Positions 1 to 8,520 of a stretch of DNA of 20,655 nucleotides are shown one piece after another. The stretch spans positions 1 through 20,655 of the forward strand of contig MSJI02000312.1 of assembly GCA_001931905.2 (NCBI GenBank). The letters are read 5' to 3'. Origin of the DNA: Cladosporium sp. IMV 00045. Its lineage: Eukaryota; Ascomycota; Dothideomycetes; Cladosporiales; Cladosporiaceae. Below the pieces are notes generated by a model that was not told the DNA's origin, did no database searches, and was given only the letters and a program-made list of their open reading frames with translations. Position numbers and translations under genes: made by a program. Position 1 is the stretch's first letter. Every line of letters starts with the position of its first letter.

Positions 1-1086
1 TCTGCTGCAGGGCTGTTGGCCGCGCAAGCACGCAGCAAACGGCCCACCGAGCGCGGCACTAAACCACCGGTCACGAGATGACCGCCGTTGTCACCTTTCT
101 CTCCCCCAGCATCCAACGCGTAGCATTGGCAAGCATGCCATCATGATCATTTCAGAAGGATCAAAGAAAATGCTGCACTGGTCACCGCCCGGTGCTCCCA
201 GGCGCCTTCAGCAGGCTTGTCCCACCCTCTCACGCCTTCAATCCCACAACCGTACGTACTGCCCTACGTACTGCTTTTTCGCCTGCTCGAAATTCGGATC
301 ACCTCGTACTGCCGTGCAACACAGTAAGGTAATCTCTTGGGCCTTCCCACCACAACACGAAACAATTTCACACCATCAGCCTTATCCCAACGCCGCAGTA
401 AGGGCGGCCGAGAACCCTATGTTCGCAGATTTCTAATTTCGTATCGCAACTCTACTGCTGTGCTTCCCGCTATTGGCTGGCGTGCATTCGGCAATTGGCT
501 TTTATTATTCGCAAAGAACCTTTTGCCCTTTCGCGCAAAACAATCAATGTGTCCGAATTCGGGCGTGAGACAGTGGTGAGATAGCTGGTCGCAGCATGCA
601 GCTTGTGCCTGGTACCTGCAGAGAAAGCTTGCCTCAGCTTGCCTATTTCCCGCGCATAGCAACCGCTGAATCATCCTCGTCATTGTGTCAGCCGATGGCG
701 CCGGCTGCATCGTATGTATTATTACATGTATGTACATGCGCGAGCCGTGTGTTCGCTTGCGGAAGATCTCTGGTATCACCGGAAGACGATTCCCAATACG
801 AGATCTCGCCACGGGTGGCGGGCTGGAATCGTCGTATATTTTGCACTGCACATGCATTTACAATTCACTAGCAACACAGTAGTGCTTGACCATTGCCCAA
901 GTCTAGCTCAAGCATCAGCTAAGAAAAGTCCCTGCTTGCAGTCGGGGCAAATCCAGCCCACACGACTCTCACGCTTTGCCCCGCATCGCCGAACAGTCAG
1001 CACTGGCTGGAAATTTTGATCACATACATCATTTGTCGACCTCGATATAGACCCCACCTCTCCAAATATACCACACACGCACGATC
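1..1086. other. Gene-free flank upstream of DPH1
   Basis: I see no convincing gene here. Short open frames exist on both strands, but none has protein-like composition, splice structure or a recognisable motif. CGTACTGC occurs three times between about 253 and 313. A GTATGTA/TACATG-rich patch lies at about 712-738. The last 60 bases before the DPH1 start are pyrimidine-rich, as is usual for a fungal leader. The upstream part probably holds the DPH1 promoter and the flank of a gene outside the window. Confidence 0.5.
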
Positions 1087-2549
1087 ATGGAAGAGGATCG
1101 CGCGATTGCTGACCTCGGTCCCGAAATACCGGCTGATTTGACTGGAGAGGACGAGTCGGCCAAAAAGACTCCAAAGAGACGCTTCATCGGCAGGCGAGCA
1201 GCAGATGCAAATGCCGCGGCCAAAGGCGAGGCGCAAGGAAAAGAGAATGGCACAATCGAGGACAGTGGAGCGGTACAAGGTGCAGATTACTCGTTTATAC
1301 AACCCCGGTATCAATATGAACCATCACGCTCATGCCTCGCGCAGTCGCTCCCCGCCGTCGCGCTCCCCGTGCCCTGAACAATGTCCCCGATGAGATCCTG
1401 CACGACGAGGCCATCAACGAGGCCATCGCCCTGCTGCCCAAGAACTACAACTTCGAGCTGCACAAGACCATCCACCGCGTGCGAACCTCCGGCGCGAAGA
1501 AGATCGCCCTGCAGCTGCCCGAAGGCCTGCTCCTCTTCGCCACGACCATCAGCGACATCATCACCCAGTTCTGCCCCGGCACCTCCACCACCATCATGGG
1601 CGACGTGACGTACGGCGCCTGCTGCATCGACGACTACACGGCGCGCGCCCTCGGCTGCGACATGCTGATCCACTACGCGCACTCGTGCCTCATCCCCGTC
1701 AACATCACGCAGATCCAGACGCTCTACGTCTTCGTCGACATCGGCATCGACGTCGACCACCTGCTCGCCACCATCGAGCGCAACTTCAAGGTCGGCAGCA
1801 CCCTCGCCCTCGTCGGCACGATCCAATTCAACGCCACCCTGCACGGCACCGCGGGCCCCCTGCGCGCCGCCGGCTACAACGTCCTCATCCCGCAAATCGC
1901 GCCTCTGAGCAAAGGCGAGATCCTAGGCTGCACCTCCCCTCACCTCTCCAACACGAACAAAAACCCCGATGGCACGTCCAAAGACTCCTCCCCCTCCGTA
2001 GACTGCATCCTCTACCTCGGCGACGGCCGCTTCCACCTCGAAAGCGCCATGATCCACAACCCCACCATCCCCGCCTACCGCTACGACCCGTACTCCCGCC
2101 GCCTGACGCACGAAGTCTACGACCACGCAACCCTCCTCTCGGACCGCAGCAAAGCGCTCACCGGCGCGCGCAAAGCGCAAAAATGGGGCCTCATCCTCGG
2201 CGCGCTCGGCCGGCAAGGCAACCCGCACACGATGAGCATGATTGAAAACGAGCTGCGCGCGCGCGGCATCCCCTGGGTCAATTTGCTGCTGAGCGAGATT
2301 TTCCCCGGCAAGCTGGCCATGATGCCGGATGTTGAGTGCTGGGTGCAGGTCGCGTGTCCGAGGCTCAGTATTGATTGGGGGTATGCGTTTCCAAGGCCGC
2401 TGTTGACGCCTTATGAGGCGTTGGTCGTGTTGGGGGTCAAGGAGGGGTGGGAGAAGGAGGGGAGGTATCGTATGGATTATTATGGGAAGGAGGGGTTGGG
2501 CAGGGTGAGGAAAGAGGATTTGGAGGCGGGGAGGGCTGTGAAGGTTTGA
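1087..2549 (+). CDS. DPH1: 2-(3-amino-3-carboxypropyl)histidine synthase subunit 1 (diphthamide synthesis, Dph1)
   Basis: Dph1 acts in the cytosol with Dph2 in the first step of diphthamide synthesis. It transfers the 3-amino-3-carboxypropyl group of S-adenosylmethionine to a histidine of elongation factor 2, using a non-classical radical-SAM [4Fe-4S] cluster. Model: exon 1 is 1087-1279, a 65-bp intron is 1280-1344, exon 2 is 1345-2549, giving 465 aa, normal for fungal Dph1. The intron is required because exon 1 carries the conserved basic KRRFIGRR leader while the catalytic body is in another frame. The join gives [16 protein letters not shown], the expected family sequence. The three cluster cysteines expected from archaeal Dph2 lie in GDVTYGACC (about 157/158), GEILGCTSP (about 260) and [13 protein letters not shown] (about 402). 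The donor GTGCAG is weak, but no other donor fits the phase. The last ~220 bp switch from C-rich to strongly G-rich coding strand. Confidence 0.95.
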
Positions 2550-3179
2550 TGGTGAGGGGTTGATGGGTTGATGATGAGATGGTTTGTTCATTGCGAGTGA
2601 GGGTTATGGATGGCGAAGATTGACTTGACGAATTGCATGCATATAGTGGCGTTATGTGAGACATGAAAAAATGGATTGGGAATTTCGAATTGTTTTTTTT
2701 TTTGATTAAAGCTTGTTTGACAAGAGAAACGAAGGACAGCATGTTTCGCTGCTTTCGAGAGGAAGAAGTTGAGAAATCCAGACTTGTTGACAAAACCCAT
2801 CCCTGATCCATGCCCCGTTCTCCAAGGCTCAGGTCATAGTTCGCCATGACAGCATGGTTCGCAATTTTGAGAAAACAAAAAAATCTGAACGGCTCGGGCG
2901 TGTTGACAAAGCAGTCTTCTGCCCATGCCCGACTGATGAGGAGGGGAGTAATTTTCCGTGGTGAAAGCATGGTCTGCCGTTTGTGAGAGAAGTGAATAGC
3001 TGGAAACTCGACTTTGCCGGTGAGAAATCCGGTATTCATGTCCCATTGTCGAATTTTCGGTCGGTCCTTTGTCGTATCAGCACGGTTTGCTCTTTTGGCA
3101 TGCTGATGTAGACGAGGGTGCGTGCGCGCCCATCAAGGCAGACGTCTCATCAACAGCAACGACGGCTGGATGCCCGTCA
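2550..3179. other. Convergent intergenic region between DPH1 and the F-box/LRR gene
   Basis: This 630-bp stretch lies between two convergent genes and should contain both 3' ends. It has an 11-base T run at about 2693-2703, plausible for a DPH1 3' UTR. Most of the remainder is a diverged tandem repeat listed separately. Open frames on the minus strand here are repeat-derived and have no recognisable domain. Confidence 0.55.
2715..3056. repeat. Three diverged tandem copies of a ~115-bp unit
   Basis: Three consecutive segments share an anchor, GACAGCATG at about 2734, GACAGCATGG at about 2847 and GAAAGCATGG at about 2963, spaced roughly 113 and 117 bp. Each anchor is followed by a TTCGC/CTGC block, a GAGA/GAAA-rich block, a (T)TGTTGACAAA-like block (degenerate in copy 3) and a CATGCCC/CATGTCC block. 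The copies differ by many substitutions. I do not recognise the element. It has no terminal inverted repeats or coding capacity that would make it a transposon. Confidence 0.5.
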
Positions 3180-4970
3180 TTATGACTCTTGCCAACTTAT
3201 GTATTTGCGGGCTACAGACTCCGAGATCGTGTCGTACTGCTTGATCTCGTCGTGCGAGATCCTCTCGATCACGTACTCGTACGTAGCTGGCGTGTTATTT
3301 TCGTTCTTCTTCAGTTTCCGCAAGAAAGCGGCGCACATATGTTGAAATGCAATGGGGTCGAGAGCCACTGTGAGACAAACAATGTTGAGCTTAGGGCAGC
3401 TGGGTGCGAGTGTCTTGAAGATCTGGTGCGCGGCTACCTCAAGCTCGTAATTGCCCACGGGAAACGAATCGAATGCATCCATTTGATTGGACAACCGAAT
3501 ATAGTCGTCAAAGTCGTCAAAGTCGTAATCATCATCATCATCATAATCTCTTTCTTCGTGGTCGTTGTCCTTGTCTTCGTCGTTCTCGGTGGCGGCGGCG
3601 TCGCATGCGCTGATGTGAAGGTATCTTAGGGCATGAAGTTGCTTGATACAATCCTGCGGACCGTTAGCGCGAGGTTTATACATGTAACCTTTGCCATTTC
3701 CTGATTATCGCTCACAAGAACCGCCAGAAGCCCATTTGGGCTTTGCCAAGAGTCATAACCGCACCGTTACGCCACCCAGATCCAACTTTTCGAGACGCGA
3801 AGCAGTTGCACAGAACGTCATGAAGTTTGGCTGTTTTGCACCAATTTCAAAAGCGCACGAAATAGAATCATCGCTCGCGATTGCCAGGCTTTCTAGGTTC
3901 GCTGCGAACGGCAAGAGGGTAGCCCAGTCCCGACAGTCATCTCCCCACGTGTCAATGACCAGCTGTTTAGGAGAACGCAGCGTTTGGAAAAACCTCTTCA
4001 AATCCAGATGGTGTGTGTAGGTCCGGTAGATGCTGAAAGTGTGCAAGTCTAATGAAAGGCTTGACGGGTGGTCCAAGAGATCGTCGATGGCTTCACAGCC
4101 CTCGAGATGTAGATCTTTAAGATGATCGAACGTGATCAAAGTCGCTAGCGGGCAGACGTCGACAAAACCCCCTTCGCACATGACGCGCAAAGACTCGAGC
4201 TTCTGACATTTCTTAGCGCCTTGAACTTGGCCAAAAAGAGTTCCCATCAGTCGCCTCTGGTCGTTTATACGCAAGGCTCCGAAGTCAGGAGTGAAATGCA
4301 ACTCAAGCGTCCTCATGACAGGGACAGCCTCGATCAGCCGCGCTGCGCGTGCCAAGTCGTTCGGTAAGCCCAGGTAGAGCTGCAAGCATGTTACACGCGA
4401 AAGCTCAACGTTGCTCGGTACTGCGTGTATATGTATAACGCATGATGGAGGTAGTTGGTCAAATTGTGTTGGCGAAGGCGAAGAGTACGATGGAGCACAC
4501 CGGTGAGCGTGTCGAGAGTTGGCAGTCTATAAGCGGGTCAGATGGGGTCGGTTCAAGGAAAAGTTGGTTGCCTTCACTCACTCGAAGCGAGTCAGGCGGT
4601 CTCTTGGAATGACCTCAACGAGGTGAATGAGAACCTCCAATGCTCGTTCACTAAGGTTTGCAACGTAGAAACCGTCTCCTTCAGGAACTATGCAAAGAGT
4701 GCGAATATGCGGGATGCCTCGATGGTTGTTGACAAGCGTGGAGCTGAAACCCCTGTGCAGGCGATAAGGAGCAATTGTGCAGGTTTTGTACAAAAGTGGC
4801 GTACAGATCCGACACAAAGTCTTGCAGACCTTGCAAATGCTGTTTTTGTCGCGATTGAATGTCACCTGCCCAAGGGTCAGCTACAAAGCGCAAAGAATAT
4901 TATTCGAGTTTCGTACAAAGCTAAGGATCCGAAGTTGTAGCTTCTCTGGCATGGTCATCAGGCGAGGCAT
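3180..4970 (-). CDS. F-box / leucine-rich-repeat-like protein, five-exon model
   Basis: Probable substrate-recognition subunit of an SCF ubiquitin ligase; the substrate cannot be told. Exons (minus strand): 4970-4917, 4865-4582, 4526-4501, 4420-3771, 3653-3180, giving 495 aa in one frame. Introns are 51, 55, 80 and 117 bp. Introns 1 and 2 carry GCTGAC and TCTGAC branch-like sites, and intron 4 carries GCTAAC. The F-box is at about residues 4-45: MPEKLQLRILSF joined to the exon-2 part with KVCKTLCRICTPLLYKTC. Irregular LRRs follow, for example LSRVTCLQLYLGLP, FDHLKDLHLEGC, LEKLDLGG joined across intron 4 to DCIKQLHALRYLHISAC. Residues about 360-389 form an Asp/Glu/Asn-rich insert. The 26-nt exon 3 is the least certain part. 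Without introns 1-4 the frame is broken, so an indel-bearing decaying copy is the alternative. Confidence 0.6.
3501..3590 (-). repeat. Acidic low-complexity insert in the F-box/LRR gene
   Basis: The coding strand encodes a run dominated by Asp with some Glu, Asn, Tyr and Phe (about residues 360-389), partly from a GAT/GAC trinucleotide tract that reads as ATCATC on the plus strand near 3527-3542. It sits inside the last LRR region. Such tracts often vary in length between strains. Confidence 0.7.
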
Positions 4971-5341
4971 GGCGGGATCGTAGTTTGCCGAGTGAGGCGA
5001 CCTTGGAGATCGTTGGCAAAGATTGTATGAATAGTCGTGAGCGCGAAGTCGCGATCAGTGGGTGGTAGGTGCAAGTTGCGCAATTGAAGTAGAGCAAGCT
5101 ATTTGCACAGGAGTTGTATGCGAAAAGCTCTGATGGTTCCGAATGATGAAGGCGCGCTCTTGAGATTAGAGATGACCGAGCGCATCAGTTGCTCTGCATG
5201 AATGCACTCGTGATCACATGAGCCCCACTAACTCGTGAAAAGCAAGTTTTCCGATCTTGGGTGAGGTGAATGCGCGTCCAAGCGGACACCTTGCGTCAAT
5301 ACCTTGGCCTCGCTTCCCAAGAAATAAATGAGATGTATGGC
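4971..5341. other. Spacer between the two minus-strand F-box genes
   Basis: This 371-bp spacer separates the stop of the single-exon F-box gene from the start of the F-box/LRR gene, so it should hold a terminator and the next promoter. The sequence just upstream of the 4970 start is unremarkable. I see no TATA box or repeat that I would defend. Confidence 0.5.
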
Positions 5342-6073
5342 TCAGAGAGTCGTCAACTTGATCGCTGGAACATCACCATGGCAATCGAACATGTCACCAA
5401 TCTGGCGGTGCACTTCGCCGACAGTCAAGCCTCCATCGCATCTAATGATTGGATCTGCCAACTCAGTCGTTCTTCCAATGTATTCCTTAGTTTCATCCCG
5501 CTCATCCCATATCATTGCTTCCAATGCTACCGCCGGAGGTTGAGAAAGAAGCATTCTCTGCAGAATCTTCTGTTCGCCAGCTGCTATGGCACGATACCGG
5601 CGTATGTCGTCTCGCGTAATGATGAGGTACGCACAGTACTTGTTACCAGAAGCCTCGGGAGACAAATGCCAGTACCGGAAATGATAAGTCGGAAATGTCG
5701 TCTGCGCAACCGGGTTGAGGAGAGGTGGCGACTTTAGCGCTGGACAGCGGTAGAACGATCGGAGAACCGCAGGAAGTTGGCCTGCGGACTCGCAGCTCCA
5801 GCTTCGGTTGCGAGGAAAGTCTGGCGCAAGGAAAAGGCCACGTCTGAGATGTATCGAAGAAGTCAGGACCGCGTCAAAGGTGCGATTGACTCGTCGTAAG
5901 GATAGCAGGTCCAGGAGGACGTTGGCATTGAGGCGTGTCTTTTGGGAACGTGGATCTTCCCTCTCTAAGGGCTCCCTCAGCTGACCAAGAAGAGGTAGCA
6001 ATATCAACTCCAGTATTTCAGGAGTAGCCAATGCTCGTAAGGAAGCAGAGTCAGAGGGTATGTCCATAGTCAT
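5342..6073 (-). CDS. Small F-box-domain-type protein
   Basis: Single exon, 243 aa from the first in-frame ATG at 6073; a second ATG two codons later (6067) is also possible. The N-terminus has the F-box pattern: ATPEILELILLPLL, a variable linker, then LLDLLSLRRVNRTFDAVL followed by LRRGLFLAP. This arrangement, with a later conserved block around EAMIWDERDETKEYIGRTTE and the ending GDVPAIKLTTL, is typical of a family of short F-box proteins abundant in dothideomycete genomes. Their individual targets are unknown. The usual role of the domain is to bind Skp1 in an SCF ubiquitin ligase. It lies on the same strand as the F-box/LRR gene 371 bp away but shares little sequence with it. The F-box match comes from pattern recognition. 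Confidence 0.75.
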   Translation of the reverse strand: MTMDIPSDSASLRALATPEILELILLPLLGQLREPLEREDPRSQKTRLNANVLLDLLSLRRVNRTFDAVLTSSIHLRRGLFLAPDFPRNRSWSCESAGQLPAVLRSFYRCPALKSPPLLNPVAQTTFPTYHFRYWHLSPEASGNKYCAYLIITRDDIRRYRAIAAGEQKILQRMLLSQPPAVALEAMIWDERDETKEYIGRTTELADPIIRCDGGLTVGEVHRQIGDMFDCHGDVPAIKLTTL

Positions 6074-6539
6074 TGGATGCTGCCGCAGAGGTATCAAACA
6101 ATTCGGTCGTTTAGATCTTGGAGACTAATTAATCAAAGATCATAGTCTTTGAAGAATTGACATGCAAAATACATCTGTCCCAAATCCACTAAAGACAAGC
6201 TTGGATATGCGTCGATGTTCTTGAGGTTTATGCGTGATCGACCATCTCACAATAATGGTCGTGAAGTCAAGAAAGTGAGACGAATTTAGCGGGATCTGAT
6301 AAGGCCGATAAGAGCTATGACGCTGCTCCCTCGGCTGCGCGTTATAGACTCCCCGATGCGGCAGACCTCACCTGACCTTAGCACCTCACTCGCGTGCTAT
6401 CGCGACTCACCACCGTCTCCACTGCTATCTCTTCCCCTCTCACTGCTCGAGACGTGAGGGCGAGTGGTCCGTTTCTGTGTCTTTAGAAGGACCGTCGTCC
6501 GCCCTCCATTTCCTACTTGTATCTTCTCACGCCGCCATC
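6074..6539. other. Divergent promoter region, F-box gene / transporter gene
   Basis: The 466 bp between two divergently transcribed genes should contain both promoters. A small inverted repeat, CAAAGA..TCTTTG with a 6-base loop, lies at 6134-6151. The 100 bp before the transporter ATG are strongly pyrimidine-rich (CTC/TCC runs), typical of a fungal leader. No defined operator can be assigned. Confidence 0.5.
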
Positions 6540-7970
6540 ATGTCTACCAAAGCCTTTGTTCCGTTCCTGGTCGCGATGATGCTGTTGACAGGAGTCTGCA
6601 ACACGTTGCTCACAAAGTACCAGGTATGCTGCCTTGCATGTAGTCAGACAAGCCAACGTATTGACATCACGCCAGGATATGCAATGTGTAGCCAACTGCA
6701 ACTCCACCAAACCCAAGACTTTCGAGCAACCTGTGCTCCAAACACTGCAGATGTTCATCGGAGAAAGTGGCTGCTGGCTAGTAGTCTTCGCGACATTCCT
6801 GATCAAGCGTTTCACCAGATTTGGCAACGAACAAGAGACAGAATACACACCCGTCGCACGTCGCGACAGCAGCGACTTGGAGGAAGATGCGGCATCAGAC
6901 CTTGACGAGGATGTGGCACACGGCCCGCTATCCAACTCCCAGACTCTCGTTGACGCAACGAATCTGCCTGCTAAACCGTTCACCGATGCGGAAGAAGCAC
7001 ACCTGGAGCGCGTACCGCTCAAAGGATGGCGCGTGACTCTGCTTGCACTGCCCGCCATATGCGATATTCTCGGCACGACGCTGATGAACGCCGGTCTTCT
7101 TTTCGTCGCTGCCAGCATCTACCAAATGACACGCGGCGCTCTTGTGCTCTTTGTTGGTCTATTCTCCGTCATCTTCCTGCATCGCCACCTTGGCGGCTGG
7201 AAATGGGCTTCGCTTTTCATTGTAGTAGCCGGTGTTGCTCTTGTTGGCTTGGCTGGAGTCCTCGAGAAATCGCCTTCGACTCTTCCGGGAAACACTCGTC
7301 CGAACCCCGATGTTCATGACCACCTCATCCGTAATTATGTCCGCGCTGCTGTCGACACCCTCGAAGTTCACACACCTGCCGAAACTATCCTGGGCGTGGT
7401 CATGATCGCTGGTGCTCAAATCTTCACAGCGTCCCAGTTCGTCCTGGAAGAGTCGATCATGGAGCGCTACTCTATGGATCCCATTCAAGTGGTTGGCTGG
7501 GAAGGCGTCTTTGGCTTTCTGGTTACGCTCGTTGGCACTGGCATTCTGCACGCTGCTATCGGCCGCACACCACAGGGCAAGGGCGGCTACTTCGATGCGC
7601 GAGAGGGCTTCCACCAGATGTTCACCAATCGTACGATTGCTGTGACATCGCTTCTCATCATGATTTCCATTGGGTAGGTTATCGCCAAAGCATCTGAACT
7701 GATATTGCAGTATTAACCGACCTTCACAGTGGCTTCAACTTCTTCGGCCTTTCCGTAACCCGCCAAATATCTGCCACGGCACGCAGCACTATCGATACTT
7801 GCCGCACGCTGTTCATCTGGCTTGTCTCGCTGGGTCTAGGCTGGGAGACTTTCAAGTGGCTGCAAGTTGCCGGTTTCGCATTGCTCGTTTGGGGTACAGC
7901 CTTGTTCAACGAGATCGTCAACCCGCCTACTGTGGCGTGGCTGAGACGGAATCTGAGACGTAGGCCTTGA
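6540..7970 (+). CDS. SLC35F6-like membrane transporter (drug/metabolite transporter superfamily)
   Basis: Three exons, 6540-6623, 6676-7673 and 7730-7970, give 440 aa. Intron 1 is 52 bp (donor GTATGC) and intron 2 is 56 bp (donor GTAGGT). The ATG at 6540 is the first in frame. The protein matches the SLC35F6/C2orf18 group: N-terminal TM with GVCNTLLTKYQDMQC (about 18-32), a FEQPVLQTLQMFIGE block (about 44-58), a hydrophilic acidic loop (about 85-140), then TM pairs with ALPAICDILGTTLMNAGLLF (about 152-171) and SIYQMTRGALVLFVG, a QFVLEESIMERY block (about 282-293) and a C-terminal FNFFGLSVTRQ motif. About nine to ten hydrophobic segments are visible. Members are endomembrane, mitochondrial or lysosomal proteins in animals; the substrate in fungi is unknown. 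The fold resembles nucleotide-sugar transporters, but I would not infer that substrate. Confidence 0.87.
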
Positions 7971-8520
7971 TCATTCTCTGAGCCATACAAACTTTTGCAA
8001 ACGAGGATTATCACATCTACTACCATTTGGAAGGCGTTTAGGAATGGGCACTTCTTGGATCGGACAGCACTTGTGCATTACAAGCGGACATATATATCAC
8101 CTTTTCGAATATCAGACTATCACACTACGGAATACCCAGTCAGCTCACGATTGACAATGCAAGCATAAAGTGACATGTTTGGGAAGCGGATGAGGTATGT
8201 GCCATGTAGACGAGTTCGTTCATGTGCAGCTACGTTACCAGACGTGCTGATGATCTTGGATCATTTATGTAGAGCCTTTGCTGGCTGATGGCCTCCATCG
8301 CTCTCTTTGCTGTGTTGGATAGGCTGCCCGCGCTTAAAATGAGCGGCTGGGCCTTTGCTGGCTGATGGCCTCCACCGCCCTCTTTGCTGTATTTCATGGT
8401 TTGCCGGCGCTGATAATGAGCGGCCGGTGGATCCCCCTGTCCTCCCCTGCCCTATCCCGTCCTCCCCTACCCTCCCAGTCCCTCATCATCCCTCTACTCA
8501 AGGTTTAAGATTCAACGGAT
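7971..8520. other. Convergent 3' region, transporter / RGG-protein gene
   Basis: The first ~290 bp are AT-richer 3' flank of the transporter with no gene seen. From about 8261 the sequence consists of relic copies of the 3' end of the neighbouring minus-strand gene, described separately. No tRNA or independent gene is visible. Confidence 0.5.
8261..8500 (-). pseudogene. Relic duplicates of the 3' end of the coiled-coil/RGG gene, with a 77-bp tandem repeat
   Basis: The block at 8404-8435 repeats 8524-8555, the last codons of the adjacent gene, at an offset of 120 bp. Read on the minus strand it gives GDPPAAHYQRR, against GDPQAAHYQRR in the intact gene. Like the gene, it is preceded (minus strand) by a G-rich tract that would encode Gly/Arg-rich sequence. 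Beyond it, 8274-8350 and 8351-8427 are two copies of a 77-bp unit that starts GCCTTTGCTGGCTGATGGCC; they encode SKEGGGGHQPAK-like and SKESDGGHQPAK-like peptides before a stop at 8261-8263. This stretch is in a different frame from the intact gene and has an in-frame stop upstream, so I read it as a relic rather than an exon. Confidence 0.6.

Noticed and set aside
417..857. 146-codon minus-strand frame in the left flank
   Set aside because: Composition is not protein-like, there is no recognisable motif, and no splice-linked continuation was found.
1685..2245. 186-codon plus-strand frame within DPH1
   Set aside because: Arg/Pro/His-rich frame-shifted shadow of DPH1 caused by high GC content.
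1311..2591. Two long minus-strand open frames (about 194 and 222 codons) across DPH1
   Set aside because: Their composition (Asp/Val/Gly-rich, then Pro/Arg/Val-rich) mirrors the C-rich third positions of DPH1, and every conserved Dph1 motif is on the plus strand.
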